Shown piece by piece: positions 51,509 through 62,500 of a DNA stretch of 64,000 nt (the stretch's first letter is position 1; each line of letters opens with the position of its first letter). The position numbers were made by a program, and so were the translations under genes. The stretch is from Gammaproteobacteria bacterium (lineage in GTDB: Bacteria; Pseudomonadota; Gammaproteobacteria; Pseudomonadales; Halieaceae). Location: positions 45,426-109,425 of the forward strand of contig JAUHYL010000004.1 in the NCBI GenBank assembly GCA_030426545.1, written 5' to 3'. The notes below the pieces were generated by a model, which saw only the letters and a program-made list of their open reading frames with translations, made no database searches and was not told the origin of the DNA.

Positions 51509-53014
51509 ATGAGCGATAGTACCGTTAGCGCCCTTTGGAAAAACTTTCTCGGCGCCTCCCCCCTCTGGTACAAGCGCACGATAGTAGCGTTTCTCGTCCT
51601 CAACCCGCTGTTCCTGCTCCTGCTTGGCCCCTTCGTGACCGGGTGGTTACTGATTGGCGAGTTTATTTTTACACTGGCATTGGCGCTGCGTTGCTACCCG
51701 TTGCAACCGGGGGGATTGCTGGCAATACAGGCTGTACTCCTGGGTATGACCACGCCCGAGATGGTATTTGCCGAGACCGCTGCCAATTTCGAGGTCATTC
51801 TGCTCCTGATGTTCATGGTGGCGGGCATCTACTTTATGAAGGAGCTGCTGCTCTTCGTCTTTACGCGCATTCTTCTGAACGTGCGTTCGAAGGTGCTGCT
51901 TTCGCTGCTTTTTTCCCTGGTAGCCGCCTTTCTTTCGGCGTTTCTCGACGCGCTGACCGTTACCGCCGTGCTGATCAGTGTCGGCGTCGGCTTCTACAGC
52001 GTCTATCATGAAGTGGCCTCCGATAAAGGCACCGGCCAGGGAAACCACGACCACTCGGACGACACCTCGGTCACTGAACAGCACCGGGAAGATCTGGAGC
52101 AATTTCGCAGCTTTCTGCGTAGCCTGCTGATGCACGGCGCCGTGGGTACCGCGCTGGGTGGCGTCTGCACACTGGTCGGTGAGCCTCAGAACCTGCTCAT
52201 CGCCACGATCGCAGGCTGGGATTTCCTCGAATTTCTGACCATCATGGCACCCGTGACCGTGCCGGTCCTGGTGGCCGGCCTCGCTACTTGCGCCGCGCTC
52301 GAACTCAGCGGCCGCTTTGGCTACGGCGCAAAATTGCCCGACAACGTGCGCGCTGTGCTGGAGGAATTCCAACGGCGCGAGGAACGCCAGCGCACGCCGC
52401 GTTCAGACATGCGCCTGGTCATCCAGGCGGCAGTCGCCGCGCTGCTGGTGATGGGCCTTGCCATGCACTGGGCCGCAGTAGGATTGATCGGTTTGATGGT
52501 GATTGTCCTGCTCACAGCGTTCAACGGCGTCATCGAGGAGCACCGCATTGGTCACGCCTTTGAAGAGGCACTGCCGTTTACCGCGCTGCTGGTGGTTTTT
52601 TTCGCAATCGTAGCGGTTATCCACGATCAACACCTGTTCACGCCGGTGATCGATGCGGTACTGGCGATGGATTCGGATATCCGCCCGCCCATGTTCTTTC
52701 TGGCAAACGGGCTGCTTTCGATGATCAGTGACAACGTCTTCGTGGCAACGGTTTACATCAACGAAGTCAAAGTGGCGCTGAATGCGGGCACGATTACGCG
52801 GCAGGAGTTTAATCAGCTGGCAGTCGCCATTAACACCGGCACCAACCTGCCCAGTGTCGCCACGCCGAATGGCCAGGCGGCTTTCCTGTTTCTGCTCACG
52901 TCTGCGCTGGCGCCACTGATCCGGCTGTCCTACGGGCGCATGGTGATCATGGCATTGCCGTACACCTTGATGATGGGCAGTGTCGGTCTGGCCTGCGTGT
53001 CTCTGTTTATCTAG
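51509..53014 (+). CDS. nhaB: Na+/H+ antiporter NhaB
   Basis: A 500-residue inner-membrane protein with about a dozen helices, exchanging Na+ for H+, useful in a marine cell. The sequence follows NhaB throughout: [21 protein letters not shown] at the start, [50 protein letters not shown], and the final [17 protein letters not shown] and [37 protein letters not shown]. Starting at ATG 51509 matches family N-termini. Transcribed away from nudC. Confidence 0.97.
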   Translation: MSDSTVSALWKNFLGASPLWYKRTIVAFLVLNPLFLLLLGPFVTGWLLIGEFIFTLALALRCYPLQPGGLLAIQAVLLGMTTPEMVFAETAANFEVILLLMFMVAGIYFMKELLLFVFTRILLNVRSKVLLSLLFSLVAAFLSAFLDALTVTAVLISVGVGFYSVYHEVASDKGTGQGNHDHSDDTSVTEQHREDLEQFRSFLRSLLMHGAVGTALGGVCTLVGEPQNLLIATIAGWDFLEFLTIMAPVTVPVLVAGLATCAALELSGRFGYGAKLPDNVRAVLEEFQRREERQRTPRSDMRLVIQAAVAALLVMGLAMHWAAVGLIGLMVIVLLTAFNGVIEEHRIGHAFEEALPFTALLVVFFAIVAVIHDQHLFTPVIDAVLAMDSDIRPPMFFLANGLLSMISDNVFVATVYINEVKVALNAGTITRQEFNQLAVAINTGTNLPSVATPNGQAAFLFLLTSALAPLIRLSYGRMVIMALPYTLMMGSVGLACVSLFI

Positions 53015-53078
53015 TGAGCTCTCCGGGGTGACTGCCCCGCCCCGCTTCCGAATGCGTGACGCCAGTCAGCGCCAGGCG

Positions 53079-53816
53079 TCACACCGGGTCCTGAACACCC
53101 TGTGCCACCGTGCGCCACAATACCTCACCGCCACTTTTACGGGCGATTGCCTGCAATTGCTCCTCGTGGGCCCGAACCTCTTCTGCACTGGCAGTCACGA
53201 CAGGCAGCGGCCTGCGGTCGGGCGGCAACCGTCTCAGCGGCTCCCCGCCGCTACGGGTACCGCTGTCGTCAGACGTTTCCGTTAACTGCAGCGTGGTTTG
53301 CCCACCCGTCATGGCAAGGTAGACATCGGCAAGAATCTCGGCGTCCAGCAGCGCGCCGTGCAGATCGCGCTGGGAGTTGTCCACCATGTAACGCTGACAG
53401 AGCGCATCCAGGTTGTTGCGCTGTCCGGGATGCTTGGAGCGTGCCATCACCAGCGTATCAACGACCGTGCACACGCTCTCCAGGCCCTGGTCACAATCCT
53501 CAAGCCGTGCCAGTTCGCTGTCCAGAAAGCCGATGTCAAAGGGCGCATTGTGGATTACCAGCTGCGCTCCACTGACGAACGCCAGGAATTCTGCGGCCAC
53601 CTGTTCGAAGGCAGGTTTGTCCGCCAGAAAGTCCTGCGTGATGCCGTGAACTTCAATCGCGCCCTGATCGATCTCGCGCTGGGGGTTGATGTACTGGTGG
53701 TAGTGGTTGCCCGTCAGTTTGCGGTTGACCAGCTCTACGCAGCCTATCTCGATAATCCTGTGGCCCTGGGACACTTCAAGGCCGGTTGTCTCAGTATCCA
53801 GTACGATCTGTCTCAC
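53079..53816 (-). CDS. dnaQ: DNA polymerase III epsilon subunit (proofreading exonuclease)
   Basis: A 245-residue 3'-5' exonuclease which proofreads for the replicase. Exo I is DTETTGLE at the N-terminus, Exo II is HNAPFDIGFLDSEL, and Exo III is HGALLDAEILADVYLAMTGG. A short QTTLQL just after could be the sliding-clamp contact. It follows rnhA with a 21-bp gap on the same strand. Confidence 0.97.
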   Translation of the reverse strand: MRQIVLDTETTGLEVSQGHRIIEIGCVELVNRKLTGNHYHQYINPQREIDQGAIEVHGITQDFLADKPAFEQVAAEFLAFVSGAQLVIHNAPFDIGFLDSELARLEDCDQGLESVCTVVDTLVMARSKHPGQRNNLDALCQRYMVDNSQRDLHGALLDAEILADVYLAMTGGQTTLQLTETSDDSGTRSGGEPLRRLPPDRRPLPVVTASAEEVRAHEEQLQAIARKSGGEVLWRTVAQGVQDPV

Positions 53817-53837
53817 CCGGGCTTTCCCTCCCCGTAC

Positions 53838-54275
53838 TCAGTCATGCAGTTCATCAATGCCGCGGTTTGCCAGCTGGTCTGCAATTTCGTTCTCGCGGTG
53901 ACCGCTGTGACCCTTCACCCAGTGCCACTGTACCTCGTGGCGTTGATTCTCCGCGTCCAGCGCCTGCCAGAGGTCGACATTTTTCACCGGCTTTTTCGCG
54001 GAGGTCTTCCAACCCTTCTTCTTCCAGCCGTCCAGCCAGTTGGTGATACCCTGCCTGACATATTGCGAATCCGTCGTCAGCCGCACGCGACAGGGCTCCG
54101 ACAACGCGCGCAGGCCCTCGATGGCGGCCTGCAGTTCCATACGATTATTGGTGGTAGCCGGTGCGCCGCCATAGAGGGTTTTCTCCACTCCGCCATAGCG
54201 CATCAGCACGCCCCATCCACCGGGACCCGGATTGCCCCGACAGGCCCCGTCGGTAAAGATCTCCACGTCTTTCAA
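53838..54275 (-). CDS. rnhA: Ribonuclease HI
   Basis: A 145-residue RNase HI which cuts RNA in RNA-DNA hybrids. All four carboxylates of the family are seen: Asp in [12 protein letters not shown], Glu in [12 protein letters not shown], Asp in [11 protein letters not shown], and Asp in [10 protein letters not shown]. Length and sequence are standard. It overlaps the upstream methyltransferase gene by four bases and precedes dnaQ, a gene order typical of pseudomonad-like gammaproteobacteria. Confidence 0.98.
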   Translation of the reverse strand: MKDVEIFTDGACRGNPGPGGWGVLMRYGGVEKTLYGGAPATTNNRMELQAAIEGLRALSEPCRVRLTTDSQYVRQGITNWLDGWKKKGWKTSAKKPVKNVDLWQALDAENQRHEVQWHWVKGHSGHRENEIADQLANRGIDELHD

Positions 54276-55072
54276 GCCTGCTCGTCTCCCCGCTCAAGCT
54301 GCACCACGCGCGGCGGTGAGGGTGCTATGGGGCTCGGCGCCGCCGCGGGCTTGGGCACCAGGCCAATCAATGGCCTGCCACGGGAAAGATTCAGGCGACG
54401 CGGCCTGTGCAGGCCGGCAACCTTTTTCGTCGCATGAAGAATGTAAAGCCCGCCTATCAGAAGGTTATGTTGACTGCTCCAGGCATCGAGCCGCGTAAGC
54501 CCGCGGCGCAGCCTGCCCCCGCCCACAGGTGGCACACTGTGAATGCGCACGGTTTCCTGCACTTCGCAACCCAGCAGGTGTAACCAGTCGGTCATGCGTC
54601 GTTCGCCCACCGGCCGGTGGTGGCGCCACAGTGAATGGCCGGCCAGCCTGCGCAGGTAGCTAGCACAGCCAGACAGGCTGTAGGGGTTAAAGCCAATCAC
54701 CAGCAACTGACCCTGCGGTGTCAGTACGCGCTGAATCTCGCGCAGCACCTGGTGCGGATTGCAGGCAAATTCGAGGCTGTGGTGGGCAATAACTGCATCC
54801 ACGCTGTCACTTTCCAGGGGCAGTTCGTCGGGATGGGCAACCAGTTGCACACCCGCTTCAGCCCTGGCGGCGCAAACGATCCGGTGATTGATAGGGCTGT
54901 TTGCGCAGAGCGCATCATCACTGCAGTGTCCCAGTTGCAGAATGTGGTAGCCAAACGCCCTGTCCAACATGTCCTGCACGGCGCGCTCGGTGGCCTGGTA
55001 CAGATACTGGCCACCCTCCCGGGCATACCAGGATTCCAGTCGTTGAAAAATGTCGCTACACTCTGCCTGCAT
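54272..55072 (-). CDS. Class I SAM-dependent methyltransferase (YafS-like)
   Basis: A 266-residue protein between rnhA and gloB, the position of yafS in gammaproteobacteria. The SAM-binding region is of the class I type, with [10 protein letters not shown] in place of the usual GxGxG loop, a later [47 protein letters not shown], and a basic C-terminus. The degenerate first loop means SAM binding may be atypical. The stop of this gene overlaps the rnhA start, so the two are coupled. Confidence 0.88.
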   Translation of the reverse strand: MQAECSDIFQRLESWYAREGGQYLYQATERAVQDMLDRAFGYHILQLGHCSDDALCANSPINHRIVCAARAEAGVQLVAHPDELPLESDSVDAVIAHHSLEFACNPHQVLREIQRVLTPQGQLLVIGFNPYSLSGCASYLRRLAGHSLWRHHRPVGERRMTDWLHLLGCEVQETVRIHSVPPVGGGRLRRGLTRLDAWSSQHNLLIGGLYILHATKKVAGLHRPRRLNLSRGRPLIGLVPKPAAAPSPIAPSPPRVVQLERGDEQA

Positions 55073-55291
55073 TGCGCTGTGCCCGAACGTCCGTGGCGGC
55101 TTGTCTTGCCTTCATCGGCCCGACTAACAGGCCCTACACACCCGCCATAGTAAAGGGGAGACTCGCGGCAAGTCCACTGGAGGGAAACTCCCCCGGTTTC
55201 GGGTGTACACTCCCGGGCAATGAGCAATCCAGTTTTCTCCAAACGTGTATCGACCATTTGATCGAAGCGACAACCAGGGAGCCCGTTACCC

Positions 55292-56065
55292 ATGCTCGAC
55301 ATCCAGCCCATCGAGGCCTTCAGCGACAACTACATCTGGTTGATTCGTGAGCCTGGCTCCAATCGCGCCGCCGTGGTTGACCCTGGCGACGCGGCGCCGG
55401 TGCGCGCAGTGCTGGCTGAACAGGAACTGGTGCTGCACGCAGTCTTGATCACTCACCACCACTTCGACCACGTCGGCGGCCTCCAGGAACTGCGCGATGC
55501 GTTCTCGCCCAGGGTTTACGGCCCCGACAATGCCGCGATCGAGGGCATCGATGAGCGCCTGGGCGATGGTGACAGCATCGAACTTTTTGGCGCTCAATTC
55601 GAAGTCTTCGAGGTTCCCGGTCATACACTTGACCACATCGCCTACTTTCACGACGGCGATCAGCCGGTGCTGTTTTGTGGCGACACCCTGTTCGCAGGAG
55701 GCTGCGGCCGGCTGTTTGAGGGCACCGCCCCGATGATGCTGCACTCGCTGGACAAACTCGCCGCACTGCCAGCGGCCACGCAGGTCTATTGCGCCCATGA
55801 ATACACCCTGGCGAATCTGGCCTTTGCCAGGGCAGTGGAGCCCGACAACGAGGCGCTGCTGAAGCGCAGCAGCGAGGCAGAGCAATACCGGAAGCGGGGC
55901 GAGCCCACCGTGCCATCACAACTCAGGCTGGAACTGGATACCAACCCGTTTCTGCGCTGCCGTGAAGGAGCGCTGGTGGCCAGCCTCGATGCCCAGGGGC
56001 GACTTCAGGAGCGCACGCCCGAGGCGGTATTTGCCAGTGTGCGGGGCTGGAAGGACAGTTTTTGA
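55292..56065 (+). CDS. gloB: Hydroxyacylglutathione hydrolase (glyoxalase II)
   Basis: A 257-residue zinc enzyme of the metallo-beta-lactamase fold which splits S-lactoylglutathione to lactate and glutathione. The zinc motif THHHFDHVGG (about 51-60) and the glyoxalase-type VFCGDTLFAGGCGRLFEG and CAHEYTLANLAFA segments are intact. It is divergent from the methyltransferase gene and precedes mltD, a conserved gammaproteobacterial neighbourhood. Confidence 0.97.
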   Translation: MLDIQPIEAFSDNYIWLIREPGSNRAAVVDPGDAAPVRAVLAEQELVLHAVLITHHHFDHVGGLQELRDAFSPRVYGPDNAAIEGIDERLGDGDSIELFGAQFEVFEVPGHTLDHIAYFHDGDQPVLFCGDTLFAGGCGRLFEGTAPMMLHSLDKLAALPAATQVYCAHEYTLANLAFARAVEPDNEALLKRSSEAEQYRKRGEPTVPSQLRLELDTNPFLRCREGALVASLDAQGRLQERTPEAVFASVRGWKDSF

Positions 56066-56161
56066 AAGAAATCTGAAGAAAACACTCGCGCCCGAACGTC
56101 TGGCCAATAATAATAACCCCTTGGGGATAGAAGAATAATCTTGAATAGTATATTATTCAGT

Positions 56162-57559
56162 ATGTTACGATCATTACTTAGCGTAATTTGTTTGATGTGG
56201 TTTCTAACTGCGTGTCAGTCCCTGCCTGACACCGAACTTTCCGAGACTGCCTCTCCCGACATTCTCCTTGAATTGCCTGCCACACCTCCGGCGCCCGCCT
56301 TAGCGGCTTCTGGCGGGGAGACAGCGGCCAACGACGCCTCGGGATCAACGCCGCCGGTCGCCACCCCTGAGCAGGCAGCGCGGGCCGTCGAAACAGACCT
56401 GTGGCAGCGCGTACGTGGTGGATTAACGTGGCAGTCGCAGGAGAACCAGCAGATCGCTCGCGAGCGGCAGTGGTATCTGTCGCAGTCGGGCTTCTTACCG
56501 CTCATCAGCCATCGCGCACAGTACTACCTGCACTACATCGTGGAGGAGGTTGAGAAACGCGACCTGCCCATGGAGTTGGCCCTGCTGCCAGTAGTGGAAA
56601 GCAACCTGAACCCCTTTGCCGACTCCCCTTCCCACGCATCGGGGCTGTGGCAGATCATGCCGGCGACCGGCAGGCACCTGGGCTTGCGCCAGGATTACTG
56701 GTACGACGGGCGCCGCGACCTGCGCGATTCAACGCGCGCGGGGCTGGACTACCTGGAAGAACTCTATGCGAAGTGCGAGCAGGACTGGCTGTTAACCCTC
56801 GCCGCCTACAACGCCGGCAAAGCCCGCGTGATACGCGCTCAGCGACACAACGCCCGTCGTGGCGAACCCACCGACTACTGGTCACTGCGCCTGCCGCGCG
56901 AAACACGCCGCTACGTGCCCCGGCTGATTGCGCTCGCACAGATCATTGCCGCCCCCGAGAAGCATCATGCCAAGCTGCCCCCGCTGGCCAACAGCGCGCC
57001 CTTCGAGATTGCAACCGCGGGAGGGCAATTGGAAATTGTGCGCGCTGCCGAACTGGCGGAAGTGGATATAGCGACTTTCCGTGCACTGAACCCCGGACAG
57101 TTGCGCTGGGCAACTTCGCCCGATAAGGGCGACACCCTGTTGGTTCCGCTGGGCAAGCGCGCAGCGTTTGAACAGGGCATCGCCAAGCTGGACTCGCAGG
57201 ACAGGGTGCGCTGGCAGCACTACCGCATTGTCCGGGGCGACTCACTGATTCGCATCGCCAAAAAATTCAACACTGAGGTGGCGCTGCTGCGCGAGGTAAA
57301 CGGCATTCGCGGTAGTCGTATCCGTGCCGGCGATACCCTGCTGATACCGCAGGGGGAAGCCTGGGAGTCCAGTCTCGCCTACGCGCGACCAGAGGCGGTA
57401 AAACCACAGGGGTACCGCGTCCGCCGCGGTGATTCGCTGTACCGCATCGCCGGGAAATTCAATGTCTCTATCAACGACATCATCGCCTGGAACGCTCTTG
57501 ATCCACGCAAGTATCTACAACCCGGCCAGAAACTCACGCTGTACGTTGGCGGCGGTTAG
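56162..57559 (+). CDS. mltD: Membrane-bound lytic murein transglycosylase D, LysM-containing
   Basis: A 465-residue lipoprotein which cleaves the glycan of peptidoglycan. The signal peptide ends in LTACQS with a lipobox Cys. The SLT domain carries the catalytic Glu in VVESNLNPFADSP and the SGLWQIMPATGR and AAYNAGKARV landmarks. The C-terminus has two clear LysM repeats (YRIVRGDSLIRIAKKF and YRVRRGDSLYRIAGKF) plus a degenerate one before them. The TTG at 56141 opens the frame, but the ATG at 56162 fits the signal peptide. Confidence 0.96.
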   Translation: MLRSLLSVICLMWFLTACQSLPDTELSETASPDILLELPATPPAPALAASGGETAANDASGSTPPVATPEQAARAVETDLWQRVRGGLTWQSQENQQIARERQWYLSQSGFLPLISHRAQYYLHYIVEEVEKRDLPMELALLPVVESNLNPFADSPSHASGLWQIMPATGRHLGLRQDYWYDGRRDLRDSTRAGLDYLEELYAKCEQDWLLTLAAYNAGKARVIRAQRHNARRGEPTDYWSLRLPRETRRYVPRLIALAQIIAAPEKHHAKLPPLANSAPFEIATAGGQLEIVRAAELAEVDIATFRALNPGQLRWATSPDKGDTLLVPLGKRAAFEQGIAKLDSQDRVRWQHYRIVRGDSLIRIAKKFNTEVALLREVNGIRGSRIRAGDTLLIPQGEAWESSLAYARPEAVKPQGYRVRRGDSLYRIAGKFNVSINDIIAWNALDPRKYLQPGQKLTLYVGGG

Positions 57560-57693
57560 CGCGCCGGTGGCGACCCTTTGGCTGCGCATCAAACGGCCAT
57601 TCGGCGCATTGAGAGTCGCTACATGACTGTACTGCAGCATCGACCGCCCGGCAGTGCCAACTCCCCTCCCCCCGTTCCCGCCCGTACGCCATA

Positions 57694-58818
57694 ATGCAGG
57701 GTGCCCAATGCACCACGCCCTTCGGTGAGTTTATCCTGGCGCGTTATCCCGCGCGCCGCAGAGAGCCCCTGCTAGCGTGGTGCGCAGCAGACCTTCTGCT
57801 ACTCGAAGCAGCTGCCGCACAAGGCACACCGTGCAATGATGCGCTGGTGGTCAATGACGCTCATGGCCTGCTCAGCCTGGCTTTGCGCGCTGCCCATCTG
57901 TGGACAGACTCCGCCCTGAGCGTCACGGCGATGCGCCGTAACGCAGAGGCAAACGGCCTGGCTGCAACGCCGGTCATCTGGAGCACGGAGCCACCACCTC
58001 CGAGCAGGCTGGTGGTGATGCGCGTACCCAAGCAGATGAGCTACTTCGCCGAGCAGCTACGCTTGTTATCGAGCCAACTGCCAGCCGGGGCGCTCGTGCT
58101 GGCGGCGGGCATGGACAAACACCTTTCCCCGAATACCGCGACGCTGCTCGAGGCACATATTGGCCCGACAGAAAGGCACGCGGGGCAGAAGAAGGCGCGG
58201 CTGTTCAGTGCGGTGCGCGATCCCGGCTGCGCGCCGCAGGCCCCGGGGGAAATCGCGCGCGTGCTCTGCCCACAAGCCGGGGGCGAACTGATCGCCCTGC
58301 CCAACGTGTTTAGCGGTGACAAACTGGACGGGGGTGCGCGCCTGCTGTTGCGACACATGAAGACGGCAAGTGCTGCACAGCGGGTAATTGACCTGGCCTG
58401 CGGCAATGGCGTGCTGGGGCTGGCCGCTTTCCAGCACGGTTTGGCCAGGCAGGTGTTATTCTGCGACGAGTCGGCACAGGCCATCGCCAGTGCACGCATT
58501 AACGCTGCAGCGCTCTTTCCCGCGAGCCCGGATGCGTTCAGTTTCCATCACGGGGACGGGTTGGAACAGGTCAGCGGGGATCAGGCCCAACTCATCCTGT
58601 GCAACCCGCCATTTCACCTGGAACACACCGTGGACGAATTTGCCGGCAAGCGCCTGCTGCAACAATGCGCTCAGTCTCTCGGTGCAGGCGGTCAGCTCTT
58701 GCTAGTCGCCAACCGGCACCTTGATTATCGGCCGACGCTGAAAAAGGGCTTTGACCGCGTGAGTTTGATCGCGGAGGATCGTCGTTTCAGACTGTGGCTG
58801 GCTGAAAAGGCTGCATAG
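57694..58818 (+). CDS. rlmG: 23S rRNA (guanine-1835-N2)-methyltransferase RlmG-like
   Basis: A 374-residue SAM-dependent rRNA methyltransferase. It has the two-domain RsmC/RlmG form: an inactive N-terminal half and a C-terminal catalytic half with the SAM motif VIDLACGNGVLGLAA and the base-flipping NPPFH (in LCNPPFHLEHT, about 305). The length and the N-terminal TPFGEFILARYP/LLAWCAADLLLL pattern favour RlmG over RsmC, but the choice is by resemblance. Confidence 0.88.
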   Translation: MQGAQCTTPFGEFILARYPARRREPLLAWCAADLLLLEAAAAQGTPCNDALVVNDAHGLLSLALRAAHLWTDSALSVTAMRRNAEANGLAATPVIWSTEPPPPSRLVVMRVPKQMSYFAEQLRLLSSQLPAGALVLAAGMDKHLSPNTATLLEAHIGPTERHAGQKKARLFSAVRDPGCAPQAPGEIARVLCPQAGGELIALPNVFSGDKLDGGARLLLRHMKTASAAQRVIDLACGNGVLGLAAFQHGLARQVLFCDESAQAIASARINAAALFPASPDAFSFHHGDGLEQVSGDQAQLILCNPPFHLEHTVDEFAGKRLLQQCAQSLGAGGQLLLVANRHLDYRPTLKKGFDRVSLIAEDRRFRLWLAEKAA

Positions 58819-58823
58819 CAGCG

Positions 58824-59543
58824 TCAACCTGCCAGCAATTCATCCACCAAAAGCGACACCTGTTCGGTTGCGGGCCCCTGGCGCTGCTGATGAAAGAAGC
58901 CGGTAACCTCGCTCAGCTGTTTGTTCACCTCAACCGTTACCGCGCCCGATGCCAGCGCCTGTTGCACAAACCCCGCCGCGGGGTACACCACGCCCGAGGT
59001 GCCGACCGCGATAAACAGATCGCACCCATCCAGGCGCATAGCGATCTCATCCATGTGATAGGGAATTTCACCGAACCAAACGATATCGGGTCGTAATCCA
59101 CCGGGCTGGCCACAACACGGACAGCCGCTGGCGGCATCGAAATCACCCGTGGCCGGCATACACTCGCTGCAGCGGCGGCAGAGCATGCTGTTCAATTCAC
59201 CGTGCATATGACACACTTGGGCACTTCCAGCCTGCTCGTGCAAGTCATCCACATTCTGCGTAACCAGAAACACGTCCCCCTCGAATTCACGCTGCAGCCG
59301 GGCCAGTGCGAGATGCGCCGCGTTTGGCGCTACTTCTGACAACTGGCTTCGGCGCGCATTGTAAAACCGGTAGACCAGGTCCGGATTACGTGCGAACGCC
59401 TCCGGCGTGGCAATGTCCATTGGGTCATGGCCTTCCCACAGTCCGCCACTGTCGCGAAAGGTTTTCAGGCCCGACTCTGCCGACACACCCGCTCCAGTCA
59501 GAATAACAATTTGATGAAATCGATGGGATGCCAGCTCTGCCAT
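58824..59543 (-). CDS. cobB: NAD-dependent protein deacylase (sirtuin, CobB-like)
   Basis: A 239-residue sirtuin. GAGVSAESGLKTFRDSGGLW (about 17-36) and TQNVDDLHEQAG form the NAD site, HMHGEL has the catalytic His, and CRRC...CPCC are the zinc cysteines. The FYNARRSQL stretch has the Tyr and Arg of class III enzymes which remove succinyl and similar acyl groups, as in E. coli CobB. ATG 59543 is used since the earlier frame lies within the helicase gene. It is 2 bp after that gene's stop, so they are probably co-transcribed. Confidence 0.93.
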   Translation of the reverse strand: MAELASHRFHQIVILTGAGVSAESGLKTFRDSGGLWEGHDPMDIATPEAFARNPDLVYRFYNARRSQLSEVAPNAAHLALARLQREFEGDVFLVTQNVDDLHEQAGSAQVCHMHGELNSMLCRRCSECMPATGDFDAASGCPCCGQPGGLRPDIVWFGEIPYHMDEIAMRLDGCDLFIAVGTSGVVYPAAGFVQQALASGAVTVEVNKQLSEVTGFFHQQRQGPATEQVSLLVDELLAG

Positions 59544-59545
59544 TG

Positions 59546-62500
59546 TTATTCCCCGTGACTCGCCAGTTGCAGTTCCTCGAGAGGGTGCAACACGCCCAAC
59601 GCTGTGAAAAACAGCGCGCAATGTATCGTTTCGCTACCCCAGTGCCTGAGTGCTTCGCGATAAATCAGCAGCTGTTCGCGGTAATGCGCGCCTTCACGCA
59701 GCAAAAAAGCCTCCAACGCCTCGCCCGGTGCTGGCTGGCTGGTCTTGTAATCCACTATCCAGCGCACATCGTCGGCACTATCAATGAAACTGCGATCAAT
59801 TACGATATCCCGGGTGCCATGGGTGTCGCGCATCGTCAATGACCACTCGCTTCTTGGTTCTCGGTGGGCATTGCTCAACACCCAGCGGCCCTGTGCTGAC
59901 GCGAGCGTCCGCTCAACCGATGCCAGCACGGCAGCCAAACCCACCTCGAGGCGCTGACCTGCCAGCCCTTCTTGTCGCAGGCGCATTTCCCATGTGTCTT
60001 TTTGCAGGACGCTCACCGTATCCGGCAACTCCGGTTGCAGGGACAATTCCTCCAAAGCCGCGTGGACTACGGTACCGATGGCCCGTTCGTCAAAATTTTC
60101 CGGCCGATCGGGGACGTTATCGCGCTCGATTTTCGGGGCGAGAAGCTGTGCAACGTCAGGCAGAGCCTGCGGCGTCAGTCGCAGCAGTGCAGGTGCCGCC
60201 TCGTCCTCAGCGGTGATTGCTATCCCCGACGCTTTCACGTCGTGCAACTGCATGGATTCGGCGAAGGCGGGCCAGATACTGCTTAGCAGCGAGTTGGCCC
60301 CCGGCGCCTTTGGGCAATCTTTCTTCTCGTCCCAGCCAATTCCGGCTGACAGGTGCAAATGCTCGATGGCGCGGGTTGCCCCGACATACAGTAAGCGCGT
60401 AGCCTCGAGGCCGCGCTTGCGGGCTTTCTGCGCACGCAGGTAGTTGTAAAGCGTGGGCGCAGTGGCAGGACTGCGATCGTTCGCCGCCAACAGGAAAATG
60501 GGACCGGATGCCACGTTCTGCTGATCCCACATTAGCAACTCGCCCTTGTCCGGGGCCGTCAGGCCATTCAGGCGCGGAATGTAAACGCGCCTGAACTCAA
60601 GCCCCTTCGCTTTGTGCAGTGTCAACAGGTGCACGGGGCACTCCGGGTCTCCTCCGCCGGTGAACTGACTCTCAACCTTGCGCGCCAACCAGTCCAGATC
60701 GAGACCGCGGCCCTCTCCTTCAGCCTGCTCGAGCAGCACGAAAAAATCCTGTGCGTCCTGCAAAGCCAGCGCGCTGGGCTGGGCCTGGGGGCCACCCAGC
60801 TGCAGCCACGCCTGCTCTACCCAAACGCGCAGGCCAAGGCGGTCGCGTTGCATGCGAGCCGCACGCAGCGTGGCGCTCACATGCGCCAGGCGCCGTCGGC
60901 CTTCCTCGCTCAGGCGAGACAGTACGTCTGGCTGCTGAATCAACAGGCGCAATGACTTGCCTGCTTCGTCCTCGTCCTGCTGTGAGGCCTGCGCCAGTAC
61001 CAGCAGATCAGCCAGGCGCAGGCCGCACCAGGGCGCGCGCAACAGTGCATACCACGCCACAAGATCGATATCGTCGGCCAACGTTCGGCACAGTGTCATC
61101 AAATCGCCGACCACTGCGGAGTGCGCGAGACTTTCCAGATCCTGGGCGAAGAATTCCACACCGAGTTCACGCAGACGACGACTGATGGGGCGCAGATGGT
61201 TGCGCTGCCTGCCGAGAATGGCGATGCCGGTTTCGCCGTCGGCAACCCGCTGTGCAATCTCCTGACAAATAAACTCAACTTCCGCGGCAGCAGCATCGGC
61301 GCTGTCACCGAGAAAGCCGTTCAGGCTGACCTGCGGGCCTTCTCTCCCAGCACGAACTGCCACGGCGGGCGTATATTTCACCTGCGCCGCAGCGATGTTG
61401 TCTTCGCTGGGGAACGCCTGAGAAAAAACTTCATTCACCCAGTGGATAACGCCGGCATCGGAGCGGAAGTTACAAGCCAACTCCAGTGGTTGCAGTTGAA
61501 CGCCATTGAAGCCCTCGTCACGAGCAAGCAGAAACAACCCGACGTTGGCGTCGCGAAAGCCGTAGATTGACTGCATCGCGTCACCGACAATCATCAGCGT
61601 TCGCGGTGCATCAGGATGTTCGGCATTGTGCTCCCCCCAGCCACGCGTCAGCTTGTGCAGCAGCGTAAACTGGTTGATAGAGGTGTCCTGGAACTCGTCA
61701 ACAAGGAGGTGCTCAATGGCATAGTCCAGGCGCAGCGCCAGCTCGGTGGGTGCGTCTTCTTCGCCCAGAGCTTGCAACGCCAGCAAGGCGACTTCGCTGT
61801 GATCGACTACCCCGTGCGCGCTGAAAACCAGGCGCAGCTGTGCCGCCAGATACGGCAGCAGTCGCGACAGGTGCAACACCAGCTGCCACGCCAGGCTGCC
61901 CTCCTCTGTTTCCGGCAGTAGCGAAACGGCCGCCAGGCGCTGTTCCAGCTCTTCTATCCCGCCGAGGTCGTGCAGCAACGACAATAGTTGATTTTTACGC
62001 TCATTCGCCAGGCCGCTCTTCGCCGCGGGAAAACCGTTGCGCACGTTGGGTTGCTTCAGCCAGGTACCCGCCTTTGTCATCAACATCGCACGCAATGTGC
62101 GCCACTGCGCCAGGTTATCCACCGAGGGTGCGGGAAAGGCGATCGGGACAGGGTTGCCCAGGTTTTCAGCGCTGTACTGCATGAGCTCCAACAGTTCAGT
62201 GCTATACGGTGCCAGTTGCTGCGTCAGTGCCTGCAGTTTTTCATGCACCAGCTCCGCCACTGCTTGACGCAGGTAGGCCTCCGCCTCTGCGGGAAGCTCT
62301 CTACCACCGATATAGCTGCGCCACTGATCGCGCCGCTGTAGCATGCTCACAAGGAGAGCCTGCAACCCATCCCAGTTATTGTCGAAATGCGTCAGTAGCG
62401 CGCGCAAATCCTGCTCCAACGGTTTGCCACTATCGAGCAGTTCAAAGAGCTGACCAACCGCTTCAAGATAGAGTTCGCTGCAGTCGTCCTGCGGACTGGC